A stretch of DNA of 64,000 nt from Formosa sp. Hel1_31_208. GTDB lineage: Bacteria > Bacteroidota > Bacteroidia > Flavobacteriales > Flavobacteriaceae. The stretch covers positions 2,388,501-2,452,500 of the forward strand of contig NZ_LT629733.1 in NCBI RefSeq assembly GCF_900104785.1, in the 5' to 3' direction. Shown here piece after piece: positions 26,958 through 36,885 of the stretch (within the stretch, counting starts at the first letter, position 1; the number at the start of each line of letters is the position of its first letter). The position numbers and the translations under genes are program-made. A model generated the notes under the pieces. It did no database searches. It had not been told where the DNA came from and worked only from the letters and a program-made list of their open reading frames with translations.

Positions 26958-29018
26958 TTAGCTAGAAATTCCCTCTAACTCTAACAAAAATGCAAATTCT
27001 TTCGCGTCCTCTTTTAAAGCGTCAAATCGCCCAGAAGCTCCGCCATGACCCGCTTCCATATTAGTCAACAAGTACAGTTTGTTAGTATCCTGTTTATAAA
27101 TTCTCAACTTTGCTACCCACTTTGCAGGTTCCCAATACTGCACTTGAGAATCATGTAAGCCCGCCGTTACCAATAAGTGAGGGTAGCTTTGTTTTTTGAT
27201 ATTATCATAAGGTGAGTAGGACTTCATATAGTTGTAATACGTTTCCTCATTCGGATTTCCCCATTCATCATATTCTCCTGTAGTAAGAGGAATAGAATCA
27301 TCAAGCATTGTTGTTACAACATCTACAAAAGGTACTGCTGCAATAATACCATGATATAATTGTGGCGCTTCATTAAGTATGACACCCATTACTAAACCTC
27401 CAGCACTTGCTCCCATTGCATATAAATGTTCTTTAGATGTGTAGTTTTGCTTAATTAAATGTTTTGAGCAATCTATAAAATCGGAAAACGTGTTTTTCTT
27501 ATCAAGTAACTTGCCCTTTTCATACCAAGGTCTACCTAAATATTCACCGCCTCTCACATGGGTAATGACATAAATAAATCCGCGATCCAGCAGAGATAAT
27601 CTAATTGTAGAAAAATATGGATCTACAGTAGAGCCATAACTTCCATAGGCGTATTGCAATAAGGGAGCTGTCCCATCGAGCTTGGTGTCCTTCCGCCTTA
27701 CTAATGACATTGGGATTTTAGTCCCGTCTTGTGCTGTTGCCCAAATGCGTTCAGACGTATAATTATTTTTATCAAATGTGGGATCTAAAACTTCTTGCTC
27801 TTTCTTGATTTCCTTTGTATGGGTTGTCATATTAAAATCAATCACTGATGCCGGTGTTGTTAAGCCATTGTATGTGTAACGTAAAATATCAGTGTCAAAA
27901 TCAACATTTGTACTCAAATTAGCAGTGTAGGTTTCACTCTTAAATGGTAAATAATAATCAACGGTATTGTCCCAACGCTTAATTCGTATCTGGTTCAGAC
28001 CATTAGAACGTTCATTAATCACCAAGAACGCTTTAAAAATTTCAATATCTTCAAGTAAAACATCCTCCCTATGTGGAATCACCTCAACCCAATTTTTAAG
28101 TTCCGTTTGAGTTTCATGTGTTTTCATTAATTTGAAATTGGTAGCTTTATTTAAATTTGTTAAGATATAAAAGTGATTTTTAAAATGAGCAAGACTATAT
28201 TCTAATCCGCGTATTCGTTTTTGAAACACCGTAAAACTATCATCAGGTTTATCCGATTTCAGAATATGAAATTCATTAGTTAGCGTACTATAGCAGGCTA
28301 TAATAATATATTTCCTTGATTTTGTCTTGTATACGGCCACTCCAAATGTTTCATCTTCTTCGGTAAACACCAAAGTATCTTGATCTGCAACATCACCCAC
28401 TTTATGTTTAAAAATTTGATTCGCCCTTAAAGTTTGCTCATCTTTTTTAGTATAAAACAAGGTAGCATTGTCACTGGCCCATGTCGATGAACCCGTTGTA
28501 TTCTTAATACAATCAGGGAAAACCTCTCCGGTAATTAAATTTTTGATTTGAATTTTATACTGTCGTCTACCAACTAAGTCCGTTCCAAACGAAATCATTG
28601 TGTTATCAGGACTCACACTTAGTCCTACCAATCTAAAATACCCATGATCTTCTGCCATTTGGTTGCAATCAAAGAGCAATTCTTCTTCTGCTTCTAAGTT
28701 TTCTTTTTTACGCGTATAGATCGGATAGTTCTTTCCTTTTTGATATCTAACAATGTACCAATAACCATTATATTTATAAGGAACTGAGGTATCATCCTGT
28801 TTGATTCTCGCTTTCATTTCTTCAAACAGTGACTTCTCAAAGTCTTTGTTATGTGCGGTTTCTTGTTCGTAAAAATCATTTTCAGCCTTAAGATAATCCA
28901 ATACCTCTTGGTCATCTCTTTCGTTAAGCCAAAAATAATTATCTAATCGCGTATCGTTATGGATAGTTAATTGCTTTGAAATCTGTCTGGCAATAGGTGC
29001 TTGAGTAATCGTCTTCAT
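26958..29018 (-). CDS. ptrB: oligopeptidase B (S9 family prolyl-oligopeptidase-like)
   Basis: A 686-residue cytoplasmic serine peptidase cutting short peptides after basic residues. The N-terminal half is a seven-bladed propeller (residues about 70-400). The C-terminal alpha/beta hydrolase has the nucleophile [12 protein letters not shown] (about residues 533-544), the acid in TAGLHDSQV, and the catalytic His in [12 protein letters not shown]. The DEWGNP segment is typical of PtrB. The length matches PtrB, and there is no signal peptide. It is divergent from ybaB. Confidence 0.92.
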   Translation of the reverse strand: MKTITQAPIARQISKQLTIHNDTRLDNYFWLNERDDQEVLDYLKAENDFYEQETAHNKDFEKSLFEEMKARIKQDDTSVPYKYNGYWYIVRYQKGKNYPIYTRKKENLEAEEELLFDCNQMAEDHGYFRLVGLSVSPDNTMISFGTDLVGRRQYKIQIKNLITGEVFPDCIKNTTGSSTWASDNATLFYTKKDEQTLRANQIFKHKVGDVADQDTLVFTEEDETFGVAVYKTKSRKYIIIACYSTLTNEFHILKSDKPDDSFTVFQKRIRGLEYSLAHFKNHFYILTNLNKATNFKLMKTHETQTELKNWVEVIPHREDVLLEDIEIFKAFLVINERSNGLNQIRIKRWDNTVDYYLPFKSETYTANLSTNVDFDTDILRYTYNGLTTPASVIDFNMTTHTKEIKKEQEVLDPTFDKNNYTSERIWATAQDGTKIPMSLVRRKDTKLDGTAPLLQYAYGSYGSTVDPYFSTIRLSLLDRGFIYVITHVRGGEYLGRPWYEKGKLLDKKNTFSDFIDCSKHLIKQNYTSKEHLYAMGASAGGLVMGVILNEAPQLYHGIIAAVPFVDVVTTMLDDSIPLTTGEYDEWGNPNEETYYNYMKSYSPYDNIKKQSYPHLLVTAGLHDSQVQYWEPAKWVAKLRIYKQDTNKLYLLTNMEAGHGGASGRFDALKEDAKEFAFLLELEGISS

Positions 29019-29046
29019 TTTCTTTTTAAAAAGTGCGGCAATTTAG

Positions 29047-29054
29047 TAATTTTG
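29047..29054 (+). promoter_or_regulatory. -7 promoter element of ybaB
   Basis: TAATTTTG matches TANNTTTG and lies 27 bases before ATG 29082. An in-frame ATG at 29001 lies upstream of it, so the later start is favoured. Confidence 0.5.
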
Positions 29055-29081
29055 CATCTGATAATTTTAATACTTAACATT

Positions 29082-29405
29082 ATGTTTGGAGATATGATGG
29101 GAATGATGGGGAAACTCAAAGAAACCCAAAAGAAAGTAGAAGAAACAAAAGAGCGCTTACACAGTGTTTTAATTGATGAGAAGAGTCATGATGAAAAACT
29201 AAACGTAACGATTACCGCCAATCGGACCATAAAAGCAATTGATATTGACGATGAATTACTTCAGGACAAAGATATGCTTGAAGATTATCTAATTCTTACT
29301 ATCAACAAAGCAATTGCAAGAGCAACTACCGTGCATGAAACTGAGGTGGCTGCTGTGGCTAAAGAAGGTATGCCTAATATCCCTGGAATGGATATGTTTA
29401 AATAA
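29082..29405 (+). CDS. YbaB/EbfC family nucleoid-associated protein
   Basis: A 107-residue small DNA-binding protein of the YbaB/EbfC family, which forms dimers that bind DNA without strict sequence preference. The start [26 protein letters not shown] is the methionine-rich family N-terminus; this and the promoter position justify ATG 29082 over the in-frame ATG at 29001. The core [16 protein letters not shown] and the C-terminal [12 protein letters not shown] are typical. Usually ybaB sits beside dnaX and recR; here it does not. It converges on the threonine aldolase gene with 6 bases between stops. Confidence 0.9.
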   Translation: MFGDMMGMMGKLKETQKKVEETKERLHSVLIDEKSHDEKLNVTITANRTIKAIDIDDELLQDKDMLEDYLILTINKAIARATTVHETEVAAVAKEGMPNIPGMDMFK

Positions 29406-29411
29406 CGGCGT

Positions 29412-30428
29412 TTAAAAGTTATTGAGCACCTCTAAAAGTCGGTGATGCATAGCGTCAGTGTAATCTAAATGTGTCACCATTCGCAACTTATTGCTTCCCA
29501 TACCAATTATGTGAATATCATGATCTCTAAGTTGTTTTAAGAACTCACTTTCATCGACATGACTTTCAAGCTCGAAAATTACAATATTAGTTTCTATGGG
29601 TTCAACTTTTTTGATAATTGACATATCTTGCAAGACCCCTCCTATCTCTTGTGCTTTTTTATGATCATCAGCTAATCGATTCATATTATGATCTAGAGCA
29701 TACATGCCAGCTGCTGCTAAATATCCAACTTGTCGCATGTTACCTCCAAAAACTTTCCTAAGACTAATCGATTTTTTCATTATGTCTTCATCTCCTATCA
29801 ATACTGAGCCAATCGGACACCCAAGACCCTTGCTCAAGCATACAGAAATAGTATCGAAAATAGCTCCATATTGTTCAGTCGTTTCATTTTTAGCCACTAA
29901 AGCATTCCATAATCGTGCTCCATCTAGGTGATAGCCTAAGTTATGTTTGTCGCAAACAGTTCTAATTTGTTGTAATTCTTCAAAATTCCAACACGCCCCT
30001 CCTCCTTTATTGGTTGTGTTTTCAATTTCCACCAAACTTGATTGACTGTAATAAAATTCAGAAGGGTTTATGGATGCAATCACTTGTTCTGTAGTGAACA
30101 TCCCTCTATGCCCATCAATAAGATTACAAGAAACACCACTATTAAAGGCGGCTCCTCCTGCCTCATAATTAAAAATATGAGCATACTTATCACAAATTAT
30201 CTGTTCTCCAGGATTCGTATGTAATTTAATAGCTGTTTGATTTGCCATGCTTCCAGAAGGAAAAAATAGTGCTTTTGGCTTTCCAAACATTTTAGCTAAG
30301 CGTTCTTCCAAAGCATTTACAGTGGGATCTTCTTTAAATACATCATCTCCAACTTCAGCAGTCATCATAGCGTCTAACATCCCCTCGGATGGTTTTGTAA
30401 CGGTGTCGCTTCTTAAATCTATTCTCAT
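29412..30428 (-). CDS. ltaE: low-specificity L-threonine aldolase
   Basis: A 338-residue PLP enzyme splitting threonine to glycine and acetaldehyde. The start MRIDLRSDTVTKPSEGMLDAM is the family signature. FFPSGSMANQTAIKLH, LDGARLWNALVA (PLP-contacting Asp) and the Schiff-base Lys in SVCLSKGLGCPIGSVL (about residues 190-205) are all present. The length is normal. It starts 3 bases after the stop of the metalloprotease gene, so it is co-transcribed with it; no functional link is obvious. Confidence 0.9.
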   Translation of the reverse strand: MRIDLRSDTVTKPSEGMLDAMMTAEVGDDVFKEDPTVNALEERLAKMFGKPKALFFPSGSMANQTAIKLHTNPGEQIICDKYAHIFNYEAGGAAFNSGVSCNLIDGHRGMFTTEQVIASINPSEFYYSQSSLVEIENTTNKGGGACWNFEELQQIRTVCDKHNLGYHLDGARLWNALVAKNETTEQYGAIFDTISVCLSKGLGCPIGSVLIGDEDIMKKSISLRKVFGGNMRQVGYLAAAGMYALDHNMNRLADDHKKAQEIGGVLQDMSIIKKVEPIETNIVIFELESHVDESEFLKQLRDHDIHIIGMGSNKLRMVTHLDYTDAMHHRLLEVLNNF

Positions 30429-30431
30429 GTC

Positions 30432-32840
30432 TTAATATTCATTATAATTACAAAAATCACTTCCAATGGGAGAGCCATCTGGAATTTTTGGTGTTTTTTC
30501 AAGTTTAAACTTTTCTGGATGCTCTCTAAATTCTCTAATCATCAAACCGTATTGAGTCGCATAAGGAGATGGTTTCTTTTTATCTGATAGATAATTTCTC
30601 AAAAGAGTATTGATGGCATCATTTGCTTTAGCTTTCACTTGCAAAAAGGAGTTATCACTCACTGCTAAATTCATCATATGTATTAATACGCGTTCATTAA
30701 TAAGTTGCTGAATTTGATTGATATACGCATCTTCATAACGCTTACCAAAAGACGCCTCTAAAACCTGAAGTAGCATGTCATCAAATCCCAGTTGCTTATC
30801 GTCTAAACTTTGTTGCTGAATCATTCTGTTAGCACGCTGGGGATGTAATAATAAACTTAACGTCATATCACTTGCTGTTGCCGCTGCACTCATAGGATCA
30901 AAAGCGACACCTGTTTTTCCTGTAAATGATTCACGACTTCTATAATATCCAAATGCTCTTGGCGGAAAGAGTTCTAATTTATCCTTGGGAATAGCTAATG
31001 CCTCCGCAGAAATCGTATTTAAAATTTGATTTAATGCCTCTTTTTGATTCTTAACAGCTATGGGTTTTACAATATCTTGACCACCACCTTTAATAGCGTA
31101 GTTATAATCTAATCCACCTACGACCTTTGTCGCCGCTTCAGTTTGATACCGATGGAAAAAATAAAGTGGTACAAACACATCTTCCAATACCGAATACGGT
31201 TCGCCTTGTCTAATATTATCTTTTGAAAAATTAGAAATCGCTTTTGCTCTTATTTGTAATATATTGTCTAATTCTTCAGAAGCACTTTTACCATTATCCC
31301 ATAAGTGGGCTAGTGCATGCGCCCCACCTTGAGCTCTCGCATCAGAATCAGTAATAAAACGATGTCCTGCAAAAGTAGCAACCTTTAATAGGTTATTTAA
31401 AGCTTCTTTTTCATCTTGATTCTGGCTGAATTCAGAATAACTATAGCCCACAGTCACTTTATCCCAATCTCCTATACCTCTGGCATAGGCGTCACTAAAG
31501 TCAATGTTTCCATTGGTCATTTTAATTGTAGGGTGTGGATAATCCATAACCGATGATCTGTCATTAGTACTCGCTGCAAAATTATGTGCAAAACCAATAG
31601 TATGACCAACTTCGTGAGCACTTAACTGACGGATTCTTGCTAATGCCATATCAAGCATGGGTTGATAATTATCATCACGTTCAGCAAATGGTTTGTCCAT
31701 TAGTGCCTGAGCAATTAAAAAATCCTGACGAATACGCAAGCTTCCTAAGCTCACATGTCCTTTAATAATTTCTCCGGTTCTTGGATCAACGACACTACCT
31801 CCATAACTCCATCCTCTTGTTGAACGATGTACCCACTGGATAACATTATACCGACAATCCATAGGATCGGCATCTTCTGGTAGCATTTTAACTTGAAAAG
31901 CATTTATAAATCCGATAGCATCGTAAGCCTCATTCCACCAACGAGCACCTTCCAAAAGTGCTGAGCGCACAGGCTCTGGAGTCCCTGGATCAAGGTAATA
32001 AATAATAGGCTCCTTAGCTTCACTTCGTGCTAATTCAGGATCCTTCTTTTCTAAGCGATGTCTTATGATGTAACGCTTTCTAATTGGTTCTTGAATTGGT
32101 GTTGCGTAATCAAGATACGACATCGCAATTGCACCACTTCGCACATCAAACTCACGCATTTTATACGAATCATCTGGCAATTCAATAAAACTATGATGTT
32201 GGATAACAGACACCAGTGAAGCTGTTGGCGCAACACTTCTTATGTTTCGGCCTTTTGGCTCACCTTTAAAAGTTAATAACGCTTCAAACTCTACATTTTT
32301 GGGAAACGCTTTCGTTCTATTCAAGGCTAATGCACTTTTACTCGCATCAACTTTATAAGTGCCTTCAGATTTCAGACGATTAGCTACACCATGTGCATCA
32401 AGCAGTAAAAATGGGGTTAGGTCTATGATATAAGCACCTTCCTTCTCTTCAACTATTTTAAAGCCATATAGTACCGACTTGGCGAACGCTTGTTCGATAC
32501 TCTTTTTTTCCAAGGTATTATTCGTTATGGCTCGATAATCCATGTTAGGTTGAACCAGTAACAACTTATTTCCAGCTTTCTTAAATTTCACCAATCGTTC
32601 TTGACCTAATTGTCCTCGGTCTAAACCAATGTCATTAGATCCGATACCTGTAGCTAATGAATTGATATAAAGAAACTCTTTTTCTAATGCTTTTACTTCC
32701 AGAAAAATTTTATCTGTCGCAACTTCATAATGAAAATTAAAGAAACCGTTATATGATTCGAGATTTTTCTTCGTTAGAACTTGAGCAAAATTTAGACTTA
32801 CAGCTAAAAGAAAGACGAGTAATGATAATTTTTTTTTCAT
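30432..32840 (-). CDS. exported zinc-dependent metalloprotease (DUF5117-type)
   Basis: An 802-residue protein with signal peptide MKKKLSLLVFLLAVSLNFAQ. The N-terminal part is the beta-rich DUF5117/5118-type region, with the KKSIEQAFAKSVLYGFKIVE block. The metzincin-like catalytic site HEVGHTIGFAHN (HExGHxxGxxH, about residues 416-427) is complete. A DUF4953-like part follows, containing DPMSAAATASDMTLSLLLHP. It is about 800 residues long, as usual for this Bacteroidota family, with no T9SS domain, so it is probably periplasmic. It precedes and is coupled to ltaE. Substrates are unknown. Confidence 0.85.
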   Translation of the reverse strand: MKKKLSLLVFLLAVSLNFAQVLTKKNLESYNGFFNFHYEVATDKIFLEVKALEKEFLYINSLATGIGSNDIGLDRGQLGQERLVKFKKAGNKLLLVQPNMDYRAITNNTLEKKSIEQAFAKSVLYGFKIVEEKEGAYIIDLTPFLLLDAHGVANRLKSEGTYKVDASKSALALNRTKAFPKNVEFEALLTFKGEPKGRNIRSVAPTASLVSVIQHHSFIELPDDSYKMREFDVRSGAIAMSYLDYATPIQEPIRKRYIIRHRLEKKDPELARSEAKEPIIYYLDPGTPEPVRSALLEGARWWNEAYDAIGFINAFQVKMLPEDADPMDCRYNVIQWVHRSTRGWSYGGSVVDPRTGEIIKGHVSLGSLRIRQDFLIAQALMDKPFAERDDNYQPMLDMALARIRQLSAHEVGHTIGFAHNFAASTNDRSSVMDYPHPTIKMTNGNIDFSDAYARGIGDWDKVTVGYSYSEFSQNQDEKEALNNLLKVATFAGHRFITDSDARAQGGAHALAHLWDNGKSASEELDNILQIRAKAISNFSKDNIRQGEPYSVLEDVFVPLYFFHRYQTEAATKVVGGLDYNYAIKGGGQDIVKPIAVKNQKEALNQILNTISAEALAIPKDKLELFPPRAFGYYRSRESFTGKTGVAFDPMSAAATASDMTLSLLLHPQRANRMIQQQSLDDKQLGFDDMLLQVLEASFGKRYEDAYINQIQQLINERVLIHMMNLAVSDNSFLQVKAKANDAINTLLRNYLSDKKKPSPYATQYGLMIREFREHPEKFKLEKTPKIPDGSPIGSDFCNYNEY

Positions 32841-32972
32841 AGCAGTGATTTATGCCATAAAACTACGTAATTTCATACAAATGACACGATTGGGAAATCA
32901 AAATCATCAGATTTTTGAGTTAAAATTTTTTCTGTTGAATTTATATATTAATTTCGCTGAAAAGAACATGTT

Positions 32973-34083
32973 ATGATAACATCAGATCATATAAAGGATC
33001 TCAATTCACGCCTTGACAAACTAAGGCACTATCTTTGACATAGATGCCAAACTCATAGAAATTTCTAACGAAGAAGAACAAACTTTCGACCCAAATTTCT
33101 GGAATGACTCTAAAAAAGCCGAATTGGTAATGAAGTCGATTCGTGAGAAAAAAAGTTGGGTTCAAGATTATAATACCTCAAAAACTTTAATTGAAGACCT
33201 TGAAGTCATTTATGAGTTTTTCAAAGAAGAAGAAGCCTCTGCCGACAATGTACAAAGTCGCTACAATAAAGCACTTTTACTTATTGAAAAACTAGAATTC
33301 AAGAACATGCTATCTGCTGAGGGTGACTCCCTAAGTGCTGTTCTTCAAATTACAGCTGGTGCTGGCGGAACAGAATCTTGTGATTGGGCAAGTATGTTGA
33401 TGCGTATGTATTTGATGTATGCTGAAAAGAGCGGGTTTAAAGTCAAAGAACTTAACTTTCAAGAAGGTGATGTCGCTGGTATAAAAACGGTAACATTAGA
33501 AATTGAGGGTGATTATGCCTTTGGTTGGCTAAAAGGTGAAAATGGTGTACATCGTTTAGTACGTATTTCTCCTTTTGATAGCAACGCTAAACGCCATACT
33601 AGCTTTGCATCTGTCTATGTATATCCTTTGGTGGATGATACTATTGAAATTGATATCAATCCAGCAGATATTGAAATCACTACAGCGCGCTCTAGCGGTG
33701 CTGGTGGTCAAAATGTAAACAAAGTAGAAACAAAAGTACAACTAACGCACAAGCCCTCTGGTATTCAAATTTCATGTTCAGAAACACGCTCGCAACATGA
33801 TAACCGCTCACGTGCAATGCAAATGCTAAAATCTCAACTCTATGAGATTGAATTGCAAAAGCAAATGGCACAACGCGAAGATATTGAAGCTGGAAAAATG
33901 AAAATTGAATGGGGAAGTCAAATCCGTAATTATGTCATGCATCCTTACAAATTAGTCAAAGATGTGAGGTCAGGTCATGAAACTGGAAATGTCGATGCTG
34001 TCATGGATGGTGATATTGAACCATTCTTAAAGGCCTATCTCATGATGATGGGGCAAAAAGAAGAACATTCAAACGAATTATAA
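32973..34083 (+). CDS. prfB: peptide chain release factor 2, with programmed +1 frameshift
   Basis: RF2 terminates translation at UGA and UAA. The short first frame from ATG 32973 encodes [21 protein letters not shown] and meets TGA at 33036-33038. Shifting +1 at CTT-T gives [14 protein letters not shown] and continues to 34083, for a protein of 369 residues, the usual RF2 length. The catalytic GGQ ([14 protein letters not shown]) and the stop-codon-reading SPF ([15 protein letters not shown]) are present. A start at the in-frame ATG 33124 would lose about 50 N-terminal residues, so the frameshifted reading is correct. The shift gives autoregulation by RF2 level. Confidence 0.95.
33024..33039 (+). 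other. RF2 programmed frameshift site
   Basis: AGG CAC TAT CTT TGA C. The slippery CTT, the UGA and the following C are as in E. coli. The usual AGGGGG internal Shine-Dalgarno is reduced to AAGG at the same position. Confidence 0.9.
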
Positions 34084-34097
34084 TCTAATAAAACCAC

Positions 34098-34439
34098 ATG
34101 ATTACTATCTATCACAACCCAAGATGTCGCAAATCTAGAGAAGGATTACAGCTCATAGAAAATTCTGGCAAAGATTTTGCAATCATAAAGTATTTGGATG
34201 AGCAATTTTCCGAAATACAACTAAAAAAAGTGATTTCGCTTTTAGAAATATCACCTTTAGAATTAGTTCGGAAAAATGAACCCATCTGGAAATCTGATTT
34301 TAAAGGCAAAACCTTAAGTGATGAGGCGATTATTTCAGCAATGGTAAATCATCCCAAATTGATAGAACGACCTATTGTTATCAACGGTAAAAAAGCTGTG
34401 GTCGGCAGGCCACCAGAGCAGATATTAGAAATTATTTAG
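34098..34439 (+). CDS. arsC: ArsC family (glutaredoxin-type) reductase
   Basis: A 113-residue thioredoxin-fold protein of the ArsC/Spx/YffB family. The motif HNPRCRKSREGL gives the active Cys10 followed by Ser13-Arg14, as in ArsC. The substrate-site ERPIVINGKKAVVGRPPE (about residues 90-107) has the conserved RPxV and GRPPE. It is expected to reduce arsenate with glutaredoxin. No other ars gene is near, so the physiological substrate may differ. It starts 14 bases after prfB and may be co-transcribed with it. Confidence 0.8.
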   Translation: MITIYHNPRCRKSREGLQLIENSGKDFAIIKYLDEQFSEIQLKKVISLLEISPLELVRKNEPIWKSDFKGKTLSDEAIISAMVNHPKLIERPIVINGKKAVVGRPPEQILEII

Positions 34440-34481
34440 TAAAAAATATAAACATTTGTCAAACTTATTATCAAACATAAA

Positions 34482-34892
34482 ATGAAAACATTTAACCTCA
34501 CTGTACTGTTATGCTTTACTTTAATGAGCACTGCATTTTCTCAATCTCGAGAAGAAAAGGCCAAACTTAAGTACGAAGCGCAAATGGAAGAAAAGAAAGA
34601 AGAATACATTAGCGATTTTTTGGCAACATTAAATATTGATGATTTTCAAAAAGAAATTATTGCGCAAACCATGGAGTCTTACTTTGAAGAATTTAAAAAG
34701 ATAAACATGCTGGGACTTCGCGAATTAGAGCGGCAAGAGCTCATCAATAAATTAGATGACTCCCATTTTAAAGATGTTAAAACCATGGTTTCAGAGGATG
34801 ATATGTCAAGCATAATGGATGCTGTTAAAGGCAAGTGGAAAAAAAACAGTAAAAAAAAGAAAAAGAAACGAAAAGAGAAGAATAAGAACTAA
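34482..34892 (+). CDS. small exported protein with poly-lysine tail
   Basis: A 136-residue protein with signal peptide MKTFNLTVLLCFTLMSTAFSQ. The mature part is charged and helical (KLKYEAQMEEKKEEYISDFL, then QTMESYFEEFKKINMLGLRE), recalling the helical periplasmic Spy/LTXXQ-type architecture without its exact motif. It ends in a run of Lys and Arg (KKNSKKKKKKRKEKNKN). There are no catalytic residues. It lies 42 bases after arsC. An AT-rich hairpin without a T run follows at about 34907-34932. Function unknown. Confidence 0.65.
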   Translation: MKTFNLTVLLCFTLMSTAFSQSREEKAKLKYEAQMEEKKEEYISDFLATLNIDDFQKEIIAQTMESYFEEFKKINMLGLRELERQELINKLDDSHFKDVKTMVSEDDMSSIMDAVKGKWKKNSKKKKKKRKEKNKN

Positions 34893-34986
34893 CTTACTTT
34901 CTAACTACTTATTTTGAACGACTTAAAATAAGAAGGTCATTTGTTGCTTTAACAAAGGATTAACCATAAGTCTTTTGAATTGGCTT

Positions 34987-34994
34987 TACTTTTG
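34987..34994 (+). promoter_or_regulatory. -7 promoter element of the receptor pseudogene
   Basis: TACTTTTG matches TANNTTTG and is 24 bases before ATG 35019. A functional-looking promoter still stands in front of the deleted gene. Confidence 0.5.
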
Positions 34995-35018
34995 CACAAA
35001 ATGTAAATCAACTTTGAA

Positions 35019-36417
35019 ATGAAGCTAAAAATACCAAGCCAACTACTACTCTGTTTTTTATCTGTAATGAGTTTTGCTCAGAATGAAGTAACCGTCTCTG
35101 GAACTGTCATTGATGCAGATGATAAGGCACCCTTAGAGTATGCAACCGTATCATTTTTCAGTAAAAAAGAAAATAGAATGGTAACGGGTGGTATTACAGA
35201 TACTAAAGGTGTATTTAAAATTGATGTTCCTGTTGGTGTATATACTGTTGCAGTAGAATATTTGTCTTATAAAACCAAAACTTACGAAGATAAATCCATT
35301 GAAAAAGATATAAATCTCGGCACTGTTACTTTGGCTTTGAATTTGGAAGCGCTTAAAGCTGTAGAAATCATTGCTGAGCGCACTACAGTAGAAATAAAAT
35401 TGGATAAGAAAATTTATAATGTTGGAAAAGATCTCACTGTGAGAGGTGGCACAGTAAGTGATGTTTTAGATAATGTGCCTTCTGTTTCTGTGGATGTTGA
35501 AGGCAATGTAGCCCTTCGTGGAAATGATGATGTTCGAATATTAATTAATGGTAAACCATCTGGACTTGTTGGTTTAAACTCTACCGAAGCCTTACGCCAA
35601 TTACCTGCGGAAGCTATAGAGCGTGTGGAAGTTATTACTGCGCCTTCTGCCCGATACGACGCTGAAGGTACCGCTGGTATATTAAATATCATTTTAAGAC
35701 GAAGTAAACTTCAAGGCATCAATGGTGCGATTACAGTTAATGCTGGTTATCCTTCACAAGCTGGTATATCAGGAAATATCAATTATAGAACAGGTGATTT
35801 CAACTTTTTCAATACAACTAGCTATAACTACAGAAATGTCCCTGGAAATTCTTTTTCTGATACTGAATTTTTTCCAGATAATAACCGATTAGAAGAAACA
35901 CGTGATTTTGATCGTATCCGTAAAGGACTAAATTCTAATTTTGGCGTGGAATGGTACATTAATGACTCAGCATCTTTAACCACTTCCATTCAATATCGCA
36001 ACAGCAATAACGAACGAGAATCTAATAATTTTATAAGAGAATTTGATACAAATGGACTTCTAACGTCATCAAGAACTCGTTTTGACCCTGAGTTTGAAGA
36101 TGATAAAACAATACAATATACTGTCAATTTTGATAAGCAATTTGGCGATAATAGTGATCACCGATTAACCTTAAACTTTCAATATGAAGAAAGTTCGGAA
36201 TTGGAGGAATCACTTATTGTTCAAGATAATGTTCCTGTTGAAGACGTGGCCACAGATGAAAATCAAGACCGCATATTTTAATTCAGAAAGCGAATTTCAA
36301 TGGCGCGTAAGAACATTTAATGTCTCTTTTACTTATCGCTTTAATCAACAGAAAAATCGTGAACGCGATGGACGCGGCAATAATGGTGGTGGAGATGATT
36401 TTGACTTTGAAGGTTAA
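35019..36417 (+). pseudogene. TonB-dependent outer-membrane receptor with internal deletion
   Basis: The first frame (35019-36281, 420 residues) has a signal peptide ending SFAQ, a carboxypeptidase-regulatory-like beta domain (VSGTVIDADDKAPLEYATVSFF), the TonB plug (NVGKDLTVRGGTVSDVLDNV, RIEVITAPSARYDAEGTAG-like stretch) and the first barrel strands. It stops at NQDRIF. Immediately after, in another frame, the true end of such a receptor is readable: FNSESEFQWRVRTFNVSFTYRF, then a Gly/Asp-rich tail ending DDFDFEG at 36417. Family members of this type are about 750-800 residues, so roughly 300-350 residues of barrel are missing. The product should be non-functional. Confidence 0.8.
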
Positions 36418-36433
36418 TTCCTAAATGATGCCA

Positions 36434-36467
36434 TAAAAAAAGGAAACCAATTTGATTTCCTTTTTTA
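36434..36467. terminator. bidirectional terminator
   Basis: AAAAAAGGAAA pairs with TTTCCTTTTTT around a short loop. It serves the receptor pseudogene on the plus strand and the small membrane-protein gene on the minus strand. Confidence 0.8.
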
Positions 36468-36486
36468 TTTATGAGATTTTACAAGT

Positions 36487-36669
36487 TTAGAGACTATCAG
36501 CCTCACGTTTTGCCTTCTTTTCTTCTTTAATTTCTTTCATACGCTCAATTAGCGAACCACCAATCCAATATGGTACTACAAATGTGATTAAGAAAATCAT
36601 TAACCAAAACCCTATGGTTAAGATGGTTAAAAATGCTAAAAATCCTAAATATTGGTCAAATTCAAACAT
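36487..36669 (-). CDS. 60-residue single-pass membrane protein
   Basis: The sequence from MFEFDQYLGF has one long hydrophobic helix (FLAFLTILTIGFWLMIFLITFVVPYWIGG, about residues 8-36) and a strongly charged C-terminus (RMKEIKEEKKAKREADSL). I chose ATG 36669: an ATG 17 codons upstream (36720) lies before the -7 element and could not be on the transcript. The inside-positive tail suggests a cytoplasmic C-terminus. No family recognised. Confidence 0.65.
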   Translation of the reverse strand: MFEFDQYLGFLAFLTILTIGFWLMIFLITFVVPYWIGGSLIERMKEIKEEKKAKREADSL

Positions 36670-36689
36670 GTGGTTTTTTTTTATTACTG

Positions 36690-36697
36690 CAAAGATA
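36690..36697 (-). promoter_or_regulatory. -7 promoter element that decides the start of the small membrane protein
   Basis: TATCTTTG on the minus strand matches TANNTTTG and is 20 bases upstream of ATG 36669, but downstream of the alternative ATG at 36720. Confidence 0.55.
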
Positions 36698-36852
36698 TAA
36701 TAAAGCCATTTATTTTGCAATAAGAAAGGTGAGAATTATTATCAGTTTATCAAAAAATATAATATTACTAAAAATGCTAAATCTCTTGTTTTATCTTTAT
36801 TTTTCAGACTAATAAAAGCCTGAATTCTATCAAAAAAACCCATCAAAAACCC

Positions 36853-36860
36853 TAACTTTG
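36853..36860 (+). promoter_or_regulatory. -7 promoter element of fumC
   Basis: TAACTTTG matches TANNTTTG, 25 bases before ATG 36886. Confidence 0.5.
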
Positions 36861-36885
36861 TAGCTGTGAAATTACATTATATATT

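Noticed and set aside
33036..33038. In-frame stop in prfB taken as a mutation or assembly error
   Set aside because: The CTT-TGA-C site and conserved protein sequence on both sides show the standard programmed frameshift of RF2.
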